A DNA stretch of 50,993 nucleotides from Fusobacterium perfoetens (GCF_021531595.1 NZ_JADYUD010000014.1:1-50993); one strand, 5' to 3'. Shown: positions 33,363-42,771, numbered from the stretch's first letter. Made by a program: numbers and translations. The notes: generated by a model not told the origin, from the sequence alone.

Positions 33363-34700
33363 TTATTTTTTGTCTTCTTTTAATTTTTTTTCATAGTCTT
33401 TAAGTGAATCAAAAGCATATTTTCTTAAAGGAATTATAGCAGATATATTCACTATTGCCATAAGACCTAATCCTAAATCTGCAAGTGCCCATACTAAAAA
33501 TGCCTGTTTCATTCCTCCATAAAAAAGCATACAACATGCAAAAATTTTAAAAGCTGTCTGAAGCCAATCTTTATCAGCTATAAAAATAAGATTTGGTTTT
33601 GCATAATAAGTAATGCCAAGAGCTGTACTGAAGGCAAATAAAAAAAGCACAAAAGCAATAAAAATTACTCCCCAGTTACCTACATGATATCTGAATGCTT
33701 CCTGTAAAAGTGTCATTCCTCCAAGACCTGCTGTAATTTTTTCATTTGTTACAAGAACCACAAAAGCTGTTGCTGTACATATTATTAAAGTGTCCACATA
33801 AACTCCCAATGCCTGAATAAGCCCTTGTTTTGCAGGATGATCAACCTCTGCAGCTGCAGCTGCACTTGGAGCAGAACCAGTTCCAGCCTCATTTGAAAAA
33901 AGCCCTCTCTTAACTCCTTCCATTACAACAGCACCAAAACTTCCTCCTATAGCTTGTCTTATTCCAAATGCTTCTTCAAAAATTCTTTTAAAAACATCAG
34001 GGATCAATGTTATATTTTTAACTAATATAAAAGCTACAAGTATAAGATATGCAAATGCCATGAAAGGTACCATCTTTTCAAGAACTCTCACTATTTTATC
34101 TTTTCTTCCAAAAATTACTCCAGCAGCAAGAACTGCAAGTATTCCTGACATAATTTTAGCATCTATTCCAAATGCCACATGAAAAGATTCTGTCACAGAA
34201 TTTGATATAACCTGAAGAACTCCTCCCCAACATATCATTGCAAATACTACAAATATTACACCCAACCATCTTTTATTAAGACCTTTTTGAATATAATATG
34301 CTGCTCCTCCTACATAGTCCCCTCTTTTATCTTTTTCTCTAAAAAGAAGTGCAAGGGTAGCCTCAACAAATGCTGTAGCTGCCCCAAAAATTGCAACTAT
34401 CCACATCCAAAAAACAGAACCTGCTCCCCCTACAGACAAAGCTGCAACAACTCCAACTAAATTTCCTGCTCCCACTCTCGTAGCTGTTGAAACACAAAAA
34501 GCCTGAAAAGAACTTATACCACTTTCACTGTCCTTTGTATTTCTTATAAGTAATCCTGCCATATCTTTTAAAAGTCTTATCTGCATAAATTTCATACTTA
34601 AGGTAAAGAATATTCCTGTCCCTACAAGCATGACTACTATTATATTTTTACCCCATATAATTCCATTTACAAAATCTACAATACTGCTGAAAAAATTCAT
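33363..34700 (-). CDS. alsT: Alanine/glycine:cation symporter (AGCS family)
   Basis: A 445-residue inner-membrane Na+-coupled carrier for alanine or glycine. AGCS motifs are SSFQAFCVSTATRVGAGNLVGVVAALSVGGAGSVFWMW near residue 62 and the SNEAGTGSAPSAAAAAEVDHPAKQG segment near 265. About ten helices. AGGAGG precedes the ATG. It follows the biotin ligase gene in the same orientation; no terminator lies between it and the next promoter. Confidence 0.94.
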   Translation of the reverse strand: MNFFSSIVDFVNGIIWGKNIIVVMLVGTGIFFTLSMKFMQIRLLKDMAGLLIRNTKDSESGISSFQAFCVSTATRVGAGNLVGVVAALSVGGAGSVFWMWIVAIFGAATAFVEATLALLFREKDKRGDYVGGAAYYIQKGLNKRWLGVIFVVFAMICWGGVLQVISNSVTESFHVAFGIDAKIMSGILAVLAAGVIFGRKDKIVRVLEKMVPFMAFAYLILVAFILVKNITLIPDVFKRIFEEAFGIRQAIGGSFGAVVMEGVKRGLFSNEAGTGSAPSAAAAAEVDHPAKQGLIQALGVYVDTLIICTATAFVVLVTNEKITAGLGGMTLLQEAFRYHVGNWGVIFIAFVLFLFAFSTALGITYYAKPNLIFIADKDWLQTAFKIFACCMLFYGGMKQAFLVWALADLGLGLMAIVNISAIIPLRKYAFDSLKDYEKKLKEDKK

Positions 34701-34784
34701 TACTTTCCTCCTATACTACTTTCCTACTAAAAAACAAAACTATTTTTATCATACCTGTAATTCAGAATTTTTTCAACACTTTTT

Positions 34785-35501
34785 TCAGTTGTTTTTTGAA
34801 ATATGAATTTCTCCAATATTAAAAAACTTTTCCCTATCTCCTGTTTTAACCATAAGCTGACCACTTTTATGAATATTTAATGCTATCCCTTCTTCAATAT
34901 TTCCATTTTCAAAACTTATCTCTATATTTTTTCCATAAAGATAGTTTTTAGCATTTAATTCATCTAACATTTTTTCCCAGTTCCCATTGAAATAAAAAGC
35001 TAAATCTTTTTTAAAATTTTCTACTGCTGCAATAATTATTTCTTCAACATTATATTCTTTTAAAGTGATTTTTCCTATTGAAATTGCTGTGTTTCTAGCT
35101 TCTCCTTTTATTTCATTATTAAGATTTATTCCTATACCTATAATGAAATAATCACCTATTTTTTCAACTAAAATTCCACTTATTTTTTTGTCATTTTCAT
35201 AAATATCATTCGTCCATTTAAATTTAAAATTTAAAAATGGTTCTATTTTTTCAAGAGTTTTCATAAGAGAATAACCTGTTACAAGAGGAAGTTTTGTATA
35301 TTCTTCAAAAGCTATATTTCTATCTTCTTTCAAAAGAAAACTGAAATATGCTCCTCCTTTTTCTGAGCACCATTTATTTCCTCTTCTTCCTTTTCCTGAA
35401 GTTTGTACCTCAGCTATAGCTATATCAAAATCATTTTTTTCTTTAATTTCTTTTAAAAATTTATTTGTAGAATCTATTTCTTTAAATCTGAATATTCTCA
35501 C
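34785..35501 (-). CDS. birA: Biotin--[acetyl-CoA-carboxylase] ligase without HTH
   Basis: A 238-residue cytosolic enzyme that attaches biotin to carrier proteins. The active-site loop GKGRRGNKWCSEKGG, the WTNDIYENDKKISGILVE motif and GIGINLNNE are all present. There is no N-terminal HTH domain, so unlike E. coli BirA it is catalytic only. The frame extends to an ATG at 35582 inside the nitroreductase gene, but AAGGAG is positioned six bases before GTG at 35501, and the extra 27 residues come from a duplicated sequence, so I use GTG. Confidence 0.93.
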   Translation of the reverse strand: MRIFRFKEIDSTNKFLKEIKEKNDFDIAIAEVQTSGKGRRGNKWCSEKGGAYFSFLLKEDRNIAFEEYTKLPLVTGYSLMKTLEKIEPFLNFKFKWTNDIYENDKKISGILVEKIGDYFIIGIGINLNNEIKGEARNTAISIGKITLKEYNVEEIIIAAVENFKKDLAFYFNGNWEKMLDELNAKNYLYGKNIEISFENGNIEEGIALNIHKSGQLMVKTGDREKFFNIGEIHISKNN

Positions 35502-35502
35502 T

Positions 35503-35555
35503 CTCTGCTCCTTAAAAATTATTTCTTTATAAACTCCCATTATTTCTTTATAAAC
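35503..35555. repeat. 21-bp tandem duplication across the nitroreductase stop
   Basis: On the minus strand the unit TGGGAGTTTATAAAGAAATA plus a final A occurs twice in direct tandem. The first copy encodes the last six residues (WEFIKK) and the stop; the second copy follows in the spacer to birA. Confidence 0.85.
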
Positions 35556-36319
35556 TCCCAACAGTTTTTGATAAATTTCCATTGTCCTTTAAATCCTTTT
35601 TCTTCTGCTCCCATTTGAAAATGAAGCATAGCTATCCCTAAATCTATCTTCTCAAAACCTGTTTTATTACCTTTACTCTTTATATAAATATTTTCACCGT
35701 TGTATCCAAATATCCATGGCTGACTATTAAGTGCTGAAGGAGCTTTTCTTACACACTCTAAACCATTTTCTATCCACTTTTTATCTTCAGCCTTTACCTT
35801 CTTTATACTGTAAAATAACTCTCCTATACTTTTTCTATTTCTTCCAAAAAATCCAATTACTTTTTCAAAGCTTGTTTTCTCTTTCCCTTCAAGATTTCCA
35901 AGAGCAATAACACAATAAATTTTATCACTGTATTCTGTCTTTATATCCTTAGCAACAGCTTTTTTATCAAAAGTTCCTCCTACCCAGCATGTTCCAAATC
36001 CCATCTGAGTAAGCTTAAGCACAAGATATTCTCCATAATATCCTATTTTTTCTTCAATAGTTTCATCTCTTGAATCTCCAACAAGAGCTGCATAAGAAGA
36101 ACAGCCTTTTATTATTCCATAAGATGCTTTAAGCCCTTCAAAAGCCTCATCTCCATAATTTATACAACATTGAAACTCAAGATTGCCCTCATCGTTTATT
36201 TTCTCAATAACTTTCAGTATTTCAACTTCTTCTTGAACAGTAATGGGTTTTTCTGAAAATCTTCTTCTTGAACATCTCTTTTTTATCTCTTCTGTCAAAA
36301 CTTCATCTATTCTTATCAC
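35540..36319 (-). CDS. Nitroreductase-family protein
   Basis: A 259-residue FMN-type nitroreductase, the two-halves form (TM1586-like). The N-terminal region has RRRFSEKPIT; GFGTCWVGGTFDKKAVAK is the FMN/dimer loop, and RKAPSALNSQPWIFGY near residue 205 recalls the nitroreductase APSxxNxQPW motif. The frame extends to an ATG at 36364, but GGAGGTG sits before GTG at 36319, which I use. Its last codons and stop are part of a 21-bp tandem duplication. It is followed 38 bp later by birA. Confidence 0.88.
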   Translation of the reverse strand: MIRIDEVLTEEIKKRCSRRRFSEKPITVQEEVEILKVIEKINDEGNLEFQCCINYGDEAFEGLKASYGIIKGCSSYAALVGDSRDETIEEKIGYYGEYLVLKLTQMGFGTCWVGGTFDKKAVAKDIKTEYSDKIYCVIALGNLEGKEKTSFEKVIGFFGRNRKSIGELFYSIKKVKAEDKKWIENGLECVRKAPSALNSQPWIFGYNGENIYIKSKGNKTGFEKIDLGIAMLHFQMGAEEKGFKGQWKFIKNCWEFIKK

Positions 36320-36461
36320 AAAAAGCACCTCCTGTGTCTTTCTGTTTCTATTGTAGAATAACATTCATATTTTAACAAGTACTTTATATTTTAAAATTAT
36401 TTTTATATATTAAAAATATATTAATTTTTATAAATAATTTTTCTTTTTTAAAGTTACAAAA

Positions 36462-36494
36462 AAAGAGTAAAAATTTATATTTCTACTCTTTTCC
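36462..36494 (-). terminator. Terminator of the NhaD-EIIA/CBS-NhaD operon
   Basis: On the minus strand AAGAGTA...TACTCTT stem (about 36463-36491) followed by seven U's, downstream of the last gene of the operon. Confidence 0.82.
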
Positions 36495-36535
36495 ATAAAT
36501 TTCAACTATTTTATTCCGCTTTAAACTTATTTTAT

Positions 36536-37819
36536 TTAGTTCATATATCTAATCCACATATAAATTGTTGAAGCTATAAGTGTCTGCACAGATATTAAAA
36601 TACCAAATTTTAAAAATTTAACAAAGTCTATTTTGCATCCTGCTTTTCCTGCTGCTCCAACTGCAACAACATTTGTTGCTGATGCTAGCATAGATATATT
36701 TCCACCAAGACATGATCCAAAAGATAATGCCCACCAGAAAGCTTGAGTGTTTCCTATTTTTTCAAAAGACGGAATCATTACTTCCACTATTTTAGATACT
36801 GTTGCAGCATTGGCAACATTTCCTATTACAGATGTAAACATTGCTGAAAGCCATGTTATTGCAGCAAGAGCCATATTAAAGTTCCCTGCTGTTATGTCAA
36901 TTAACTTTCCTCCAATTACATCAATTATATGAAGATTTTCTATTCCTCTTATCATCATAAACAATCCAATAAAGAAGAACATAGTATCCCATTCAACATT
37001 ATTTAAAACTTCTTTAGGCTCTCTCTTTGCAAGAACAACAAGGATTACCGCTCCTGAAAGTGCTATTACAGCAAGACCTTTATTTATGAAGTTATTTAAA
37101 ATAAATCCTGCAAGTACAAGAATAAATATTACTGCTGCTTCTTTTAAAAGTTTTATATCTTTTAAAGAACGGCTTGAATCAAGTTCCATAATTCTTGCTT
37201 TAAGCTCTCTTGAAACATGCATTTTTCTTCCATAAATAATATATACATTAATTATAAGTATTATCATTGAAACAATAGCCATAGGAGAAGTATTCATAAG
37301 AAATTCATTAAATCCTAAGTGTCCTTCTGAACCTATGATAAGCTGAGTAGGGTCTCCAATAAGAGTTGCTACTCCTCCTATATTAGCTGACATTACTTCA
37401 CTTATAATAAAAGGGAAAGGATCCAGTTTTAACTGATTTGCAAGAAGTATTGATACTGGGGCCATCAAAAGAATTGTTGTCACATTATCAAGAAATGCTG
37501 AACAAAGAGCAGTTACTACAGAAAGAAGAACTATTAATCTGAAAGGTTCTCCTTTTACAAGCTGTGCCACTTTAATTGCAAACCATTGGAAAACTCCTGT
37601 TTCTGAAATTATATGAACTATAATCATCATTCCTACTAAAAGAAATATAATTTCAAGTCTTTCATAAACAGCTTCAAGAGCATTTTCCTCATTTATTATA
37701 CCAATAAGTGCCATTACAAGTCCTCCAAGCATTGTTGCCCATGCATTTGGCACTTTTTCTGTTATCATTAAATAAAATACTGCTAAAAATATTAAAACAC
37801 CTATTATAAGGTAAAGCAT
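36536..37819 (-). CDS. ArsB/NhaD-family ion transporter (copy 1)
   Basis: A 427-residue inner-membrane carrier of the ArsB/NhaD (IT) superfamily, about 11-12 helices. Motifs: SAFLDNVTTILLMAPV near residue 110, IGGVATLIGDPTQLIIGS near 150, and the repeat LGGNISMLASATNVVAVG in the second half. Close paralogue of the gene at 38835. Family members exchange Na+/H+ or export arsenite. It is the third gene of the unit, 63 bp after the EIIA-CBS gene, in which a TTGACA without a good -10 is present. AAGGAGG precedes the ATG. Confidence 0.9.
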   Translation of the reverse strand: MLYLIIGVLIFLAVFYLMITEKVPNAWATMLGGLVMALIGIINEENALEAVYERLEIIFLLVGMMIIVHIISETGVFQWFAIKVAQLVKGEPFRLIVLLSVVTALCSAFLDNVTTILLMAPVSILLANQLKLDPFPFIISEVMSANIGGVATLIGDPTQLIIGSEGHLGFNEFLMNTSPMAIVSMIILIINVYIIYGRKMHVSRELKARIMELDSSRSLKDIKLLKEAAVIFILVLAGFILNNFINKGLAVIALSGAVILVVLAKREPKEVLNNVEWDTMFFFIGLFMMIRGIENLHIIDVIGGKLIDITAGNFNMALAAITWLSAMFTSVIGNVANAATVSKIVEVMIPSFEKIGNTQAFWWALSFGSCLGGNISMLASATNVVAVGAAGKAGCKIDFVKFLKFGILISVQTLIASTIYMWIRYMN

Positions 37820-37882
37820 TTTTCCTCCTTAAGACATCGTAAAATTTTTCCCTTAACACCTTACCATATTTCGTTTTGTCAA

Positions 37883-38812
37883 TTAAATGTGAAGAACTTT
37901 TTTAATTATGTCAGATCTTTTTATTACCCCAAGATATTCCCCGTTTTCTACTACATAAAGTCTTGTTACTCCCTTATTTACCATAATAAAACATATTTCC
38001 ATAATAGGAGCTTTTTTATCAAGAATAATTATATCGTTCTTAGGTCTGTATATTTTTTCTATTGTTGTTGTTTTTTCATTTACAAGATATTCTTCAAAAG
38101 GTTCTCCTACAGTTAGGAAGTTTAAATCTTTCATAAGAGAAAGATATTTAGGCATACCAAATTCTATTAATTCCTTTTCTGTTATCTCTCCTAAAAATTT
38201 TCCATTTTTATCAACTACAGGAAGTCCACTTGCATGTTCAATAATAAGTCTCTTTGCTACTTCTTCAAGAGTTGATTCAGGATATACTGGAGCTATATTA
38301 GGGCTAAGTACATCTTCAGCTGTAATTTTATGCCCTATTTCAATATCAGCTTCCTGTACTGCTTTAAGAATTTCTTCAGGATTTTTAAGAGTTTTTATCT
38401 TATCAGCTATATGAGGATACTTAACTATAAGTTTAGAAACAGCACTCATTATTTTTAAGATATTTTTATTTTTTAAAATATCTGAAATAATTAAAAATAC
38501 TAATTCAACTGTATCCTTTGATGCTGAACCTCCTATTTTTGCTTTAAAAGGAGTTTCTACTACACCAACTGCAACAATAAAATCATTAAAATTTTCTATT
38601 CTTGCATGTGGAATAGCCACCCCATTTCCAATAGCTGTTGATATTTCTTCCTCTCTTTTTATAACACTGGCTGTAATTTCATCTTTTCTGAGATTTACAT
38701 TTTTCTCTTTAGATGCCATCTTTGCCACCATTTCTTTAATTATTTCTTCCATTGATGTTCCTTTTACATCTGTAAAAATTAATTTGGAATCTAAATAATT
38801 AGAAAACTTCAT
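37883..38812 (-). CDS. EIIA(Ntr)-like PTS domain fused to two CBS domains
   Basis: A 309-residue cytosolic protein. Residues 1-155 are a fructose/Ntr-type EIIA domain with phosphohistidine His69 in AIGNGVAIPHARIENF. Residues about 165-309 hold a CBS pair: EDVLSPNIAPVYPESTLEEVAKRLIIEHASGLPVVDKNGKFLGEITEKEL and the second ending RLYVVENGEYLGVIKRSDII. It joins a PTS phosphorylation input and an adenine-nucleotide sensor. Sandwiched between two NhaD-type carriers with 22 and 63 bp spacing, it probably regulates them, which is inferred. Confidence 0.92.
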   Translation of the reverse strand: MKFSNYLDSKLIFTDVKGTSMEEIIKEMVAKMASKEKNVNLRKDEITASVIKREEEISTAIGNGVAIPHARIENFNDFIVAVGVVETPFKAKIGGSASKDTVELVFLIISDILKNKNILKIMSAVSKLIVKYPHIADKIKTLKNPEEILKAVQEADIEIGHKITAEDVLSPNIAPVYPESTLEEVAKRLIIEHASGLPVVDKNGKFLGEITEKELIEFGMPKYLSLMKDLNFLTVGEPFEEYLVNEKTTTIEKIYRPKNDIIILDKKAPIMEICFIMVNKGVTRLYVVENGEYLGVIKRSDIIKKVLHI

Positions 38813-38834
38813 CTTTCCTCCTTTACAGATACTT

Positions 38835-40115
38835 CTAGTATCTTACATAAATATATATTAAACTTAAAATAGTTGACTGAAGTACTACAATTGATCCCCA
38901 TTTAAAAAATTCTTTGAAACTTATTTCTATTCCAACTTTTTTAGCAACTGAAGATCCTACTATATTGGCTGCTGCTCCTACAATTGTCATATTTCCTCCA
39001 AGACATGCTCCAAGGGACAAGGCCCACCAAAGCACCTCTGTATTTCCTTGATATCCTGGAATAATTTCCGCAATAATTTTTCCAAAAGAAAGTGTATGAG
39101 GTATTGATCCTACTATAGGAGATAAAACTGTGGAAATTATAAGAATAAGACTTGAAGTCATCTCAAGATTTCCTTTTGTTATATTAAGTATATGTTCACC
39201 AAGAGCTTTTATAATTCCAAGATTTTCAACTCCCTCTACAAGAACAAAAAGTCCTCCGAAGAAAAATAAAGTTTCCCACTCTATTTTTGCAAAAATCTCT
39301 TCAGGATTTTTCTTACTTATAAATATAAGAATAACAGAACCAAGTATCGCTATTACTGCAAGCCCTATATTTGTTATACTGTTAGTTAAAAATCCAATTA
39401 TTACTATAAAAAATAGAACCATAGATTGTGTTAAAAGTTTTTTATCTTTTATTGTTCTTTTAAGATCAAGTTCCATAATACTTAATTTTAGTTCTCTTGA
39501 AACAACCATTCTTTTTTTGAAATAAAGAGCTGCACTCCCAAGAAGAACCACTGTATTTATTAAAATAATAGGAGTAAGGTTTATAATGAAGTCATTAAAT
39601 CCTATTCCCCCAAGACTTGCTATAATAAGGTTTGGAGGGTCTCCAATCATTGTGGCTGTTCCTCCTATATTTGACATAAAAATTTGAAGCAACACAAAAG
39701 GCTCTGGATCTACTTCAAGCCTTTTTGCAAGAAATATTGTAACAGGAACAACTAGAAGAATTGTTGTTACATTATCAAGGACTGCCGAAAAGAAAGCTGT
39801 TACTATTGAAAGGAAAACCAATATTTTTACAGGATCTCCTTTTACAGCCTGAGCTATTTTTATAGCTACCCACTGAAACACACCTGTTTCAGACATAATT
39901 TCAACAATCATCATCATACCTACAAGAAGAAAAATAACCTCCAAGTTGTATCCTACTGTTTCCAGTGCTTGTTCCTCATCAATAATTCCAGAGACTACCA
40001 TAAGTCCACCACCTATTATTGCTACAACAGATTTAGGATATTTCTCTGATATTATAAAATAAAATGTTACTATAAAAATAGTAATTCCCAAAATCAGTTT
40101 AAATATTTCCATCAT
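38835..40115 (-). CDS. ArsB/NhaD-family ion transporter (copy 2)
   Basis: A 426-residue carrier paralogous to the gene at 36536, in the same register from start to end (IISEKYPKSVVAIIGGGLMVVSGIIDEEQALETVGYNLEVIFLL versus ITEKVPNAWATMLGGLVMALIGIINEENALEAVYERLEIIFLL). Motifs: SAVLDNVTTILLVVPV, IGGTATMIGDPPNLIIAS, and LGGNMTIVGAAANIVGSS. First gene of the three-gene unit. A GGGGGGG tract serves as ribosome-binding site. The two carriers may differ in substrate or ion. Confidence 0.9.
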   Translation of the reverse strand: MMEIFKLILGITIFIVTFYFIISEKYPKSVVAIIGGGLMVVSGIIDEEQALETVGYNLEVIFLLVGMMMIVEIMSETGVFQWVAIKIAQAVKGDPVKILVFLSIVTAFFSAVLDNVTTILLVVPVTIFLAKRLEVDPEPFVLLQIFMSNIGGTATMIGDPPNLIIASLGGIGFNDFIINLTPIILINTVVLLGSAALYFKKRMVVSRELKLSIMELDLKRTIKDKKLLTQSMVLFFIVIIGFLTNSITNIGLAVIAILGSVILIFISKKNPEEIFAKIEWETLFFFGGLFVLVEGVENLGIIKALGEHILNITKGNLEMTSSLILIISTVLSPIVGSIPHTLSFGKIIAEIIPGYQGNTEVLWWALSLGACLGGNMTIVGAAANIVGSSVAKKVGIEISFKEFFKWGSIVVLQSTILSLIYIYVRY

Positions 40116-40135
40116 TCCCCCCCATAAAAATATTT

Positions 40136-40164
40136 TACATAACTGTTTACACCAGTTACTTCAA
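40136..40164 (-). promoter_or_regulatory. Promoter of the NhaD-EIIA/CBS-NhaD operon
   Basis: Minus-strand TTGAAG (40159-40164), 17 bp, TATGTA (40136-40141). The spacer holds AACTG...CAGTT inverted repeat, a possible operator. Moderate match only. Confidence 0.45.
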
Positions 40165-40167
40165 ATA

Positions 40168-40205
40168 ATTAGAGGACTCTTTTCAAACAAAAAGAGTCCT
40201 CCCCC
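40168..40205 (-). terminator. Terminator of the DAK2-DegV gene
   Basis: Stem GAGGACTCTTTT / AAAAGAGTCCTC (40172-40200) just downstream of the DAK2-DegV stop. The U-tract is weak, so it may be only partly efficient. Confidence 0.7.
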
Positions 40206-40213
40206 AAACCTTT

Positions 40214-42730
40214 TTATCTTATCTTATCCATTACTCCCATACCATAAACAGGACCTGTATGAGAACCTAATGTTGCTCCTATTTCTACTCTTCCTCTGTA
40301 ATCCACTCTCTTTATTTTTTCTGCTGCATTTCTCAAAGCATCTGCATTTGCTAATTCACTTTGAGTTCCACCCCATGCAGTATATAAAATAATTGAGTTT
40401 TTACTATTCTTAAGAAGTTTTTCCATATGAAGCATAGCTCCTCTTTCTCCTATAGCTTTTGCCTCAACAGATACTTCTCCGTTTTCAACTTTAAGAACAG
40501 GTTTAAGTTTTAGAATACCTCCCACAACAGCTGACGCTCTTCCGATTCTTCCACCTTTTTGAAGAAATTCTAAGTCTTTAACAACAAAGTATACTTTCAT
40601 GCTTTCTTTAGTTTCTTCTATCCAGTCTATAATCTCTTTAAAGCTTTTTCTCTCTTTTGCAAGTTTTGCTGCTTCTGTTACAATATGACCAAGAGCAAAA
40701 GTTGTTGTTTTAGAATCTATTATTGCAATATCTCCCTCTCTTGATGTCATACCTTTTCCAACTCTTGCAGCCTGCTGTGTTCCACTTAATTTTCCTGAAA
40801 TGTGAATAGATATAATTTTCTTATATCCTTTTGCAAAAAGTTTTTCATACATAGCTTTAAACTCTGCAGGTGAAGGCTGTGATGTTTTTGGAAGCTGTCC
40901 TTCTGTAAGAAGTTTTCTCCAGAATTCTCTCTTACTTATATCAACTCCCTCTCTGTAGTAGTTATTTCCATCAAGCTTAATCTTAAGAGGTACTATTTCA
41001 ACATCAAGATCTTTAATAAGTTCTGGTGTAAGATCTGATGTAGAATCTGTAACAATTGCTATTTCAGCAAGTTTAGGATCTCTGTTTTCTATATAAATAT
41101 AATAGTGATAATTATTTTGGTTTCCTTCTATATCGCTGTAAGATCTTTCTTCTCCTATTTCTCTAAGAAGAGCCAGACTTTCTTTATCTGCATCTTTACC
41201 TACTGAAACAAATACATTTAAAGTATATTCTGTAATATAATTTTCTTTTATTATTTCAACAAGTTCAGAAAGAGAAGAAGCTTTTTCTTTAATTTTACCA
41301 TTTATCATGGCAATAAAATCTCCTTCATTTATCTCAAGATTGTTTACTTTTGTATTTCTTACAGCTTTTGTTATTTCAACAGATGAATTTCTGTTAAGAT
41401 TTTTAGCTAGTTTTTCCATGTTAAGTTCTTTGTTCTTTACAATATAAAGTCCTCCAAGCATACTTGTAGTTTCAAGAACTGTAACATCTTTATCTGATCT
41501 TTCAGCTGCTATTTTAGCAGATGAAATTATATTCTTGTTATTTGGAAGAATAACAACTGACTGAGCTTCTATTTTTTTAAGTCCCTCTTCTATATCTGCA
41601 ACACTTGGATTTTGTGTCTGCCCTCCAAGAAGCGCTGCTGAAGCTCCTGAATTAAGGAAAAGTTCTCCTATTTCTTTATTGTCAGCTATTGCAAAATATG
41701 CAACAGGTCTGCTGTTTTCATTTCTTACAAGAATTTTATTTTTACTTTCTTCAACTTTGTAAGCATCATCAGCAAACATCATATTTTTATGCTGTTGAAG
41801 TTCCATGTTGTCTATTTTTATATTTGATAAATTTCCAAGTTTCCCTGCAATTTCAAGAACAAGCCCTGGATTGTTTGTATGGATATGTGTCTTTGTCTTT
41901 TTAGAAGTCTGAGCACATACCATTGAATCTCCAAGAACTCCTATTTCTGCTTTATAAGAATCAAGATCAAATTTTCCATTTTCAATAATAAATTCTGTAC
42001 AATACTTAAATTTAATCTCTTCCATTATAACAGCATTTGCATCAAGTCTTTCCTGTCTTTTTGCCTGAGACTGAACTATTCTTTCAAGATCTTCAAGCAT
42101 TTGAGGATCACTTATAGATTTTTCAAATCCTTCAAGAATATAGAATATACCCTTTCCTCCAGCATCTACAACGCCAGCTTCTTTTAATTTTGAAAGAAGT
42201 TTAGGTGTTTCTTCTACAGCTTCTGCTGCTACATTTTTAAGATAAATAAGAAATGGGACGAAATCATTTTTATCCCCTTCATATGCTTTTGCTCCTTCGG
42301 CAACTCTTCTTATTACTGTAAGCATTGTTCCTTCAACAGGATTACTTACAGCTTTATAAGCTTTTGCTCTTGCAAGTTCAAAAGCAGCTATTGTGTCTTC
42401 CACTGTAGCTTCTTCTTTATCTCTTATTCCGTCTAAAAATCCTTGTATTATCTGAGATAAAATTGTTCCTGAGTTTCCTCTTGCCCCTAAAAGAATAGCT
42501 TCTGATACTGTATCACAAAGTTCTTCCATATCAGGCTCATAACTTAATTTTATCAGTTGGTTTTCTACTGACTGCAATGTCATTGACATATTTGTTCCTG
42601 TATCTCCGTCTGGTACAGGATAAACATTAAGGTCATTTAATATGTCTGCATGTCTTGAAAGCCATCTGCTCGCAGCAATCAGAAGTTTTGTCATTCTCAT
42701 TGCATTAAGCACATTTACCTTTATATCCAT
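40214..42730 (-). CDS. FakA-FakB-like fusion (DAK2 kinase + DegV fatty-acid binding)
   Basis: An 838-residue fusion. Residues 1-210 are a DAK2 ATP-binding domain with the metal site DLNVYPVPDGDTGTNM near 34-49 and ARGNSGTILSQIIQG near 98-112. A middle region to about 545 corresponds to the FakA YloV-type part. From about residue 555 a full DegV domain begins (IAIVTDSTSDLTPELI, SQPSPAEF, ISGKLSGTQQAA, GLEF-type LEFLQKGGRIG). In Gram-positives FakA and FakB are separate subunits that phosphorylate free fatty acids; here they appear covalently joined. GGAGGAG precedes the ATG. Confidence 0.93.
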   Translation of the reverse strand: MDIKVNVLNAMRMTKLLIAASRWLSRHADILNDLNVYPVPDGDTGTNMSMTLQSVENQLIKLSYEPDMEELCDTVSEAILLGARGNSGTILSQIIQGFLDGIRDKEEATVEDTIAAFELARAKAYKAVSNPVEGTMLTVIRRVAEGAKAYEGDKNDFVPFLIYLKNVAAEAVEETPKLLSKLKEAGVVDAGGKGIFYILEGFEKSISDPQMLEDLERIVQSQAKRQERLDANAVIMEEIKFKYCTEFIIENGKFDLDSYKAEIGVLGDSMVCAQTSKKTKTHIHTNNPGLVLEIAGKLGNLSNIKIDNMELQQHKNMMFADDAYKVEESKNKILVRNENSRPVAYFAIADNKEIGELFLNSGASAALLGGQTQNPSVADIEEGLKKIEAQSVVILPNNKNIISSAKIAAERSDKDVTVLETTSMLGGLYIVKNKELNMEKLAKNLNRNSSVEITKAVRNTKVNNLEINEGDFIAMINGKIKEKASSLSELVEIIKENYITEYTLNVFVSVGKDADKESLALLREIGEERSYSDIEGNQNNYHYYIYIENRDPKLAEIAIVTDSTSDLTPELIKDLDVEIVPLKIKLDGNNYYREGVDISKREFWRKLLTEGQLPKTSQPSPAEFKAMYEKLFAKGYKKIISIHISGKLSGTQQAARVGKGMTSREGDIAIIDSKTTTFALGHIVTEAAKLAKERKSFKEIIDWIEETKESMKVYFVVKDLEFLQKGGRIGRASAVVGGILKLKPVLKVENGEVSVEAKAIGERGAMLHMEKLLKNSKNSIILYTAWGGTQSELANADALRNAAEKIKRVDYRGRVEIGATLGSHTGPVYGMGVMDKIR

Positions 42731-42771
42731 TCTCTCCTCCGCTTTTTTTCGTCTTTTTTATTCAGTCATAA

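Noticed and set aside
35502-35582. Longer biotin ligase start overlapping the nitroreductase
   Set aside because: The extension is made of a duplicated 21-bp unit and lacks its own ribosome-binding site; GTG at 35501 has AAGGAG.
36320-36364. Longer nitroreductase start at 36364
   Set aside because: The sequence GGAGGTG, the ribosome-binding site, falls inside that extension and points to GTG at 36319.
37820-37882. Internal promoter before the first NhaD-type carrier
   Set aside because: A minus-strand TTGACA is present but the sequence 17 bp downstream (GTGTTA) is not a convincing -10.
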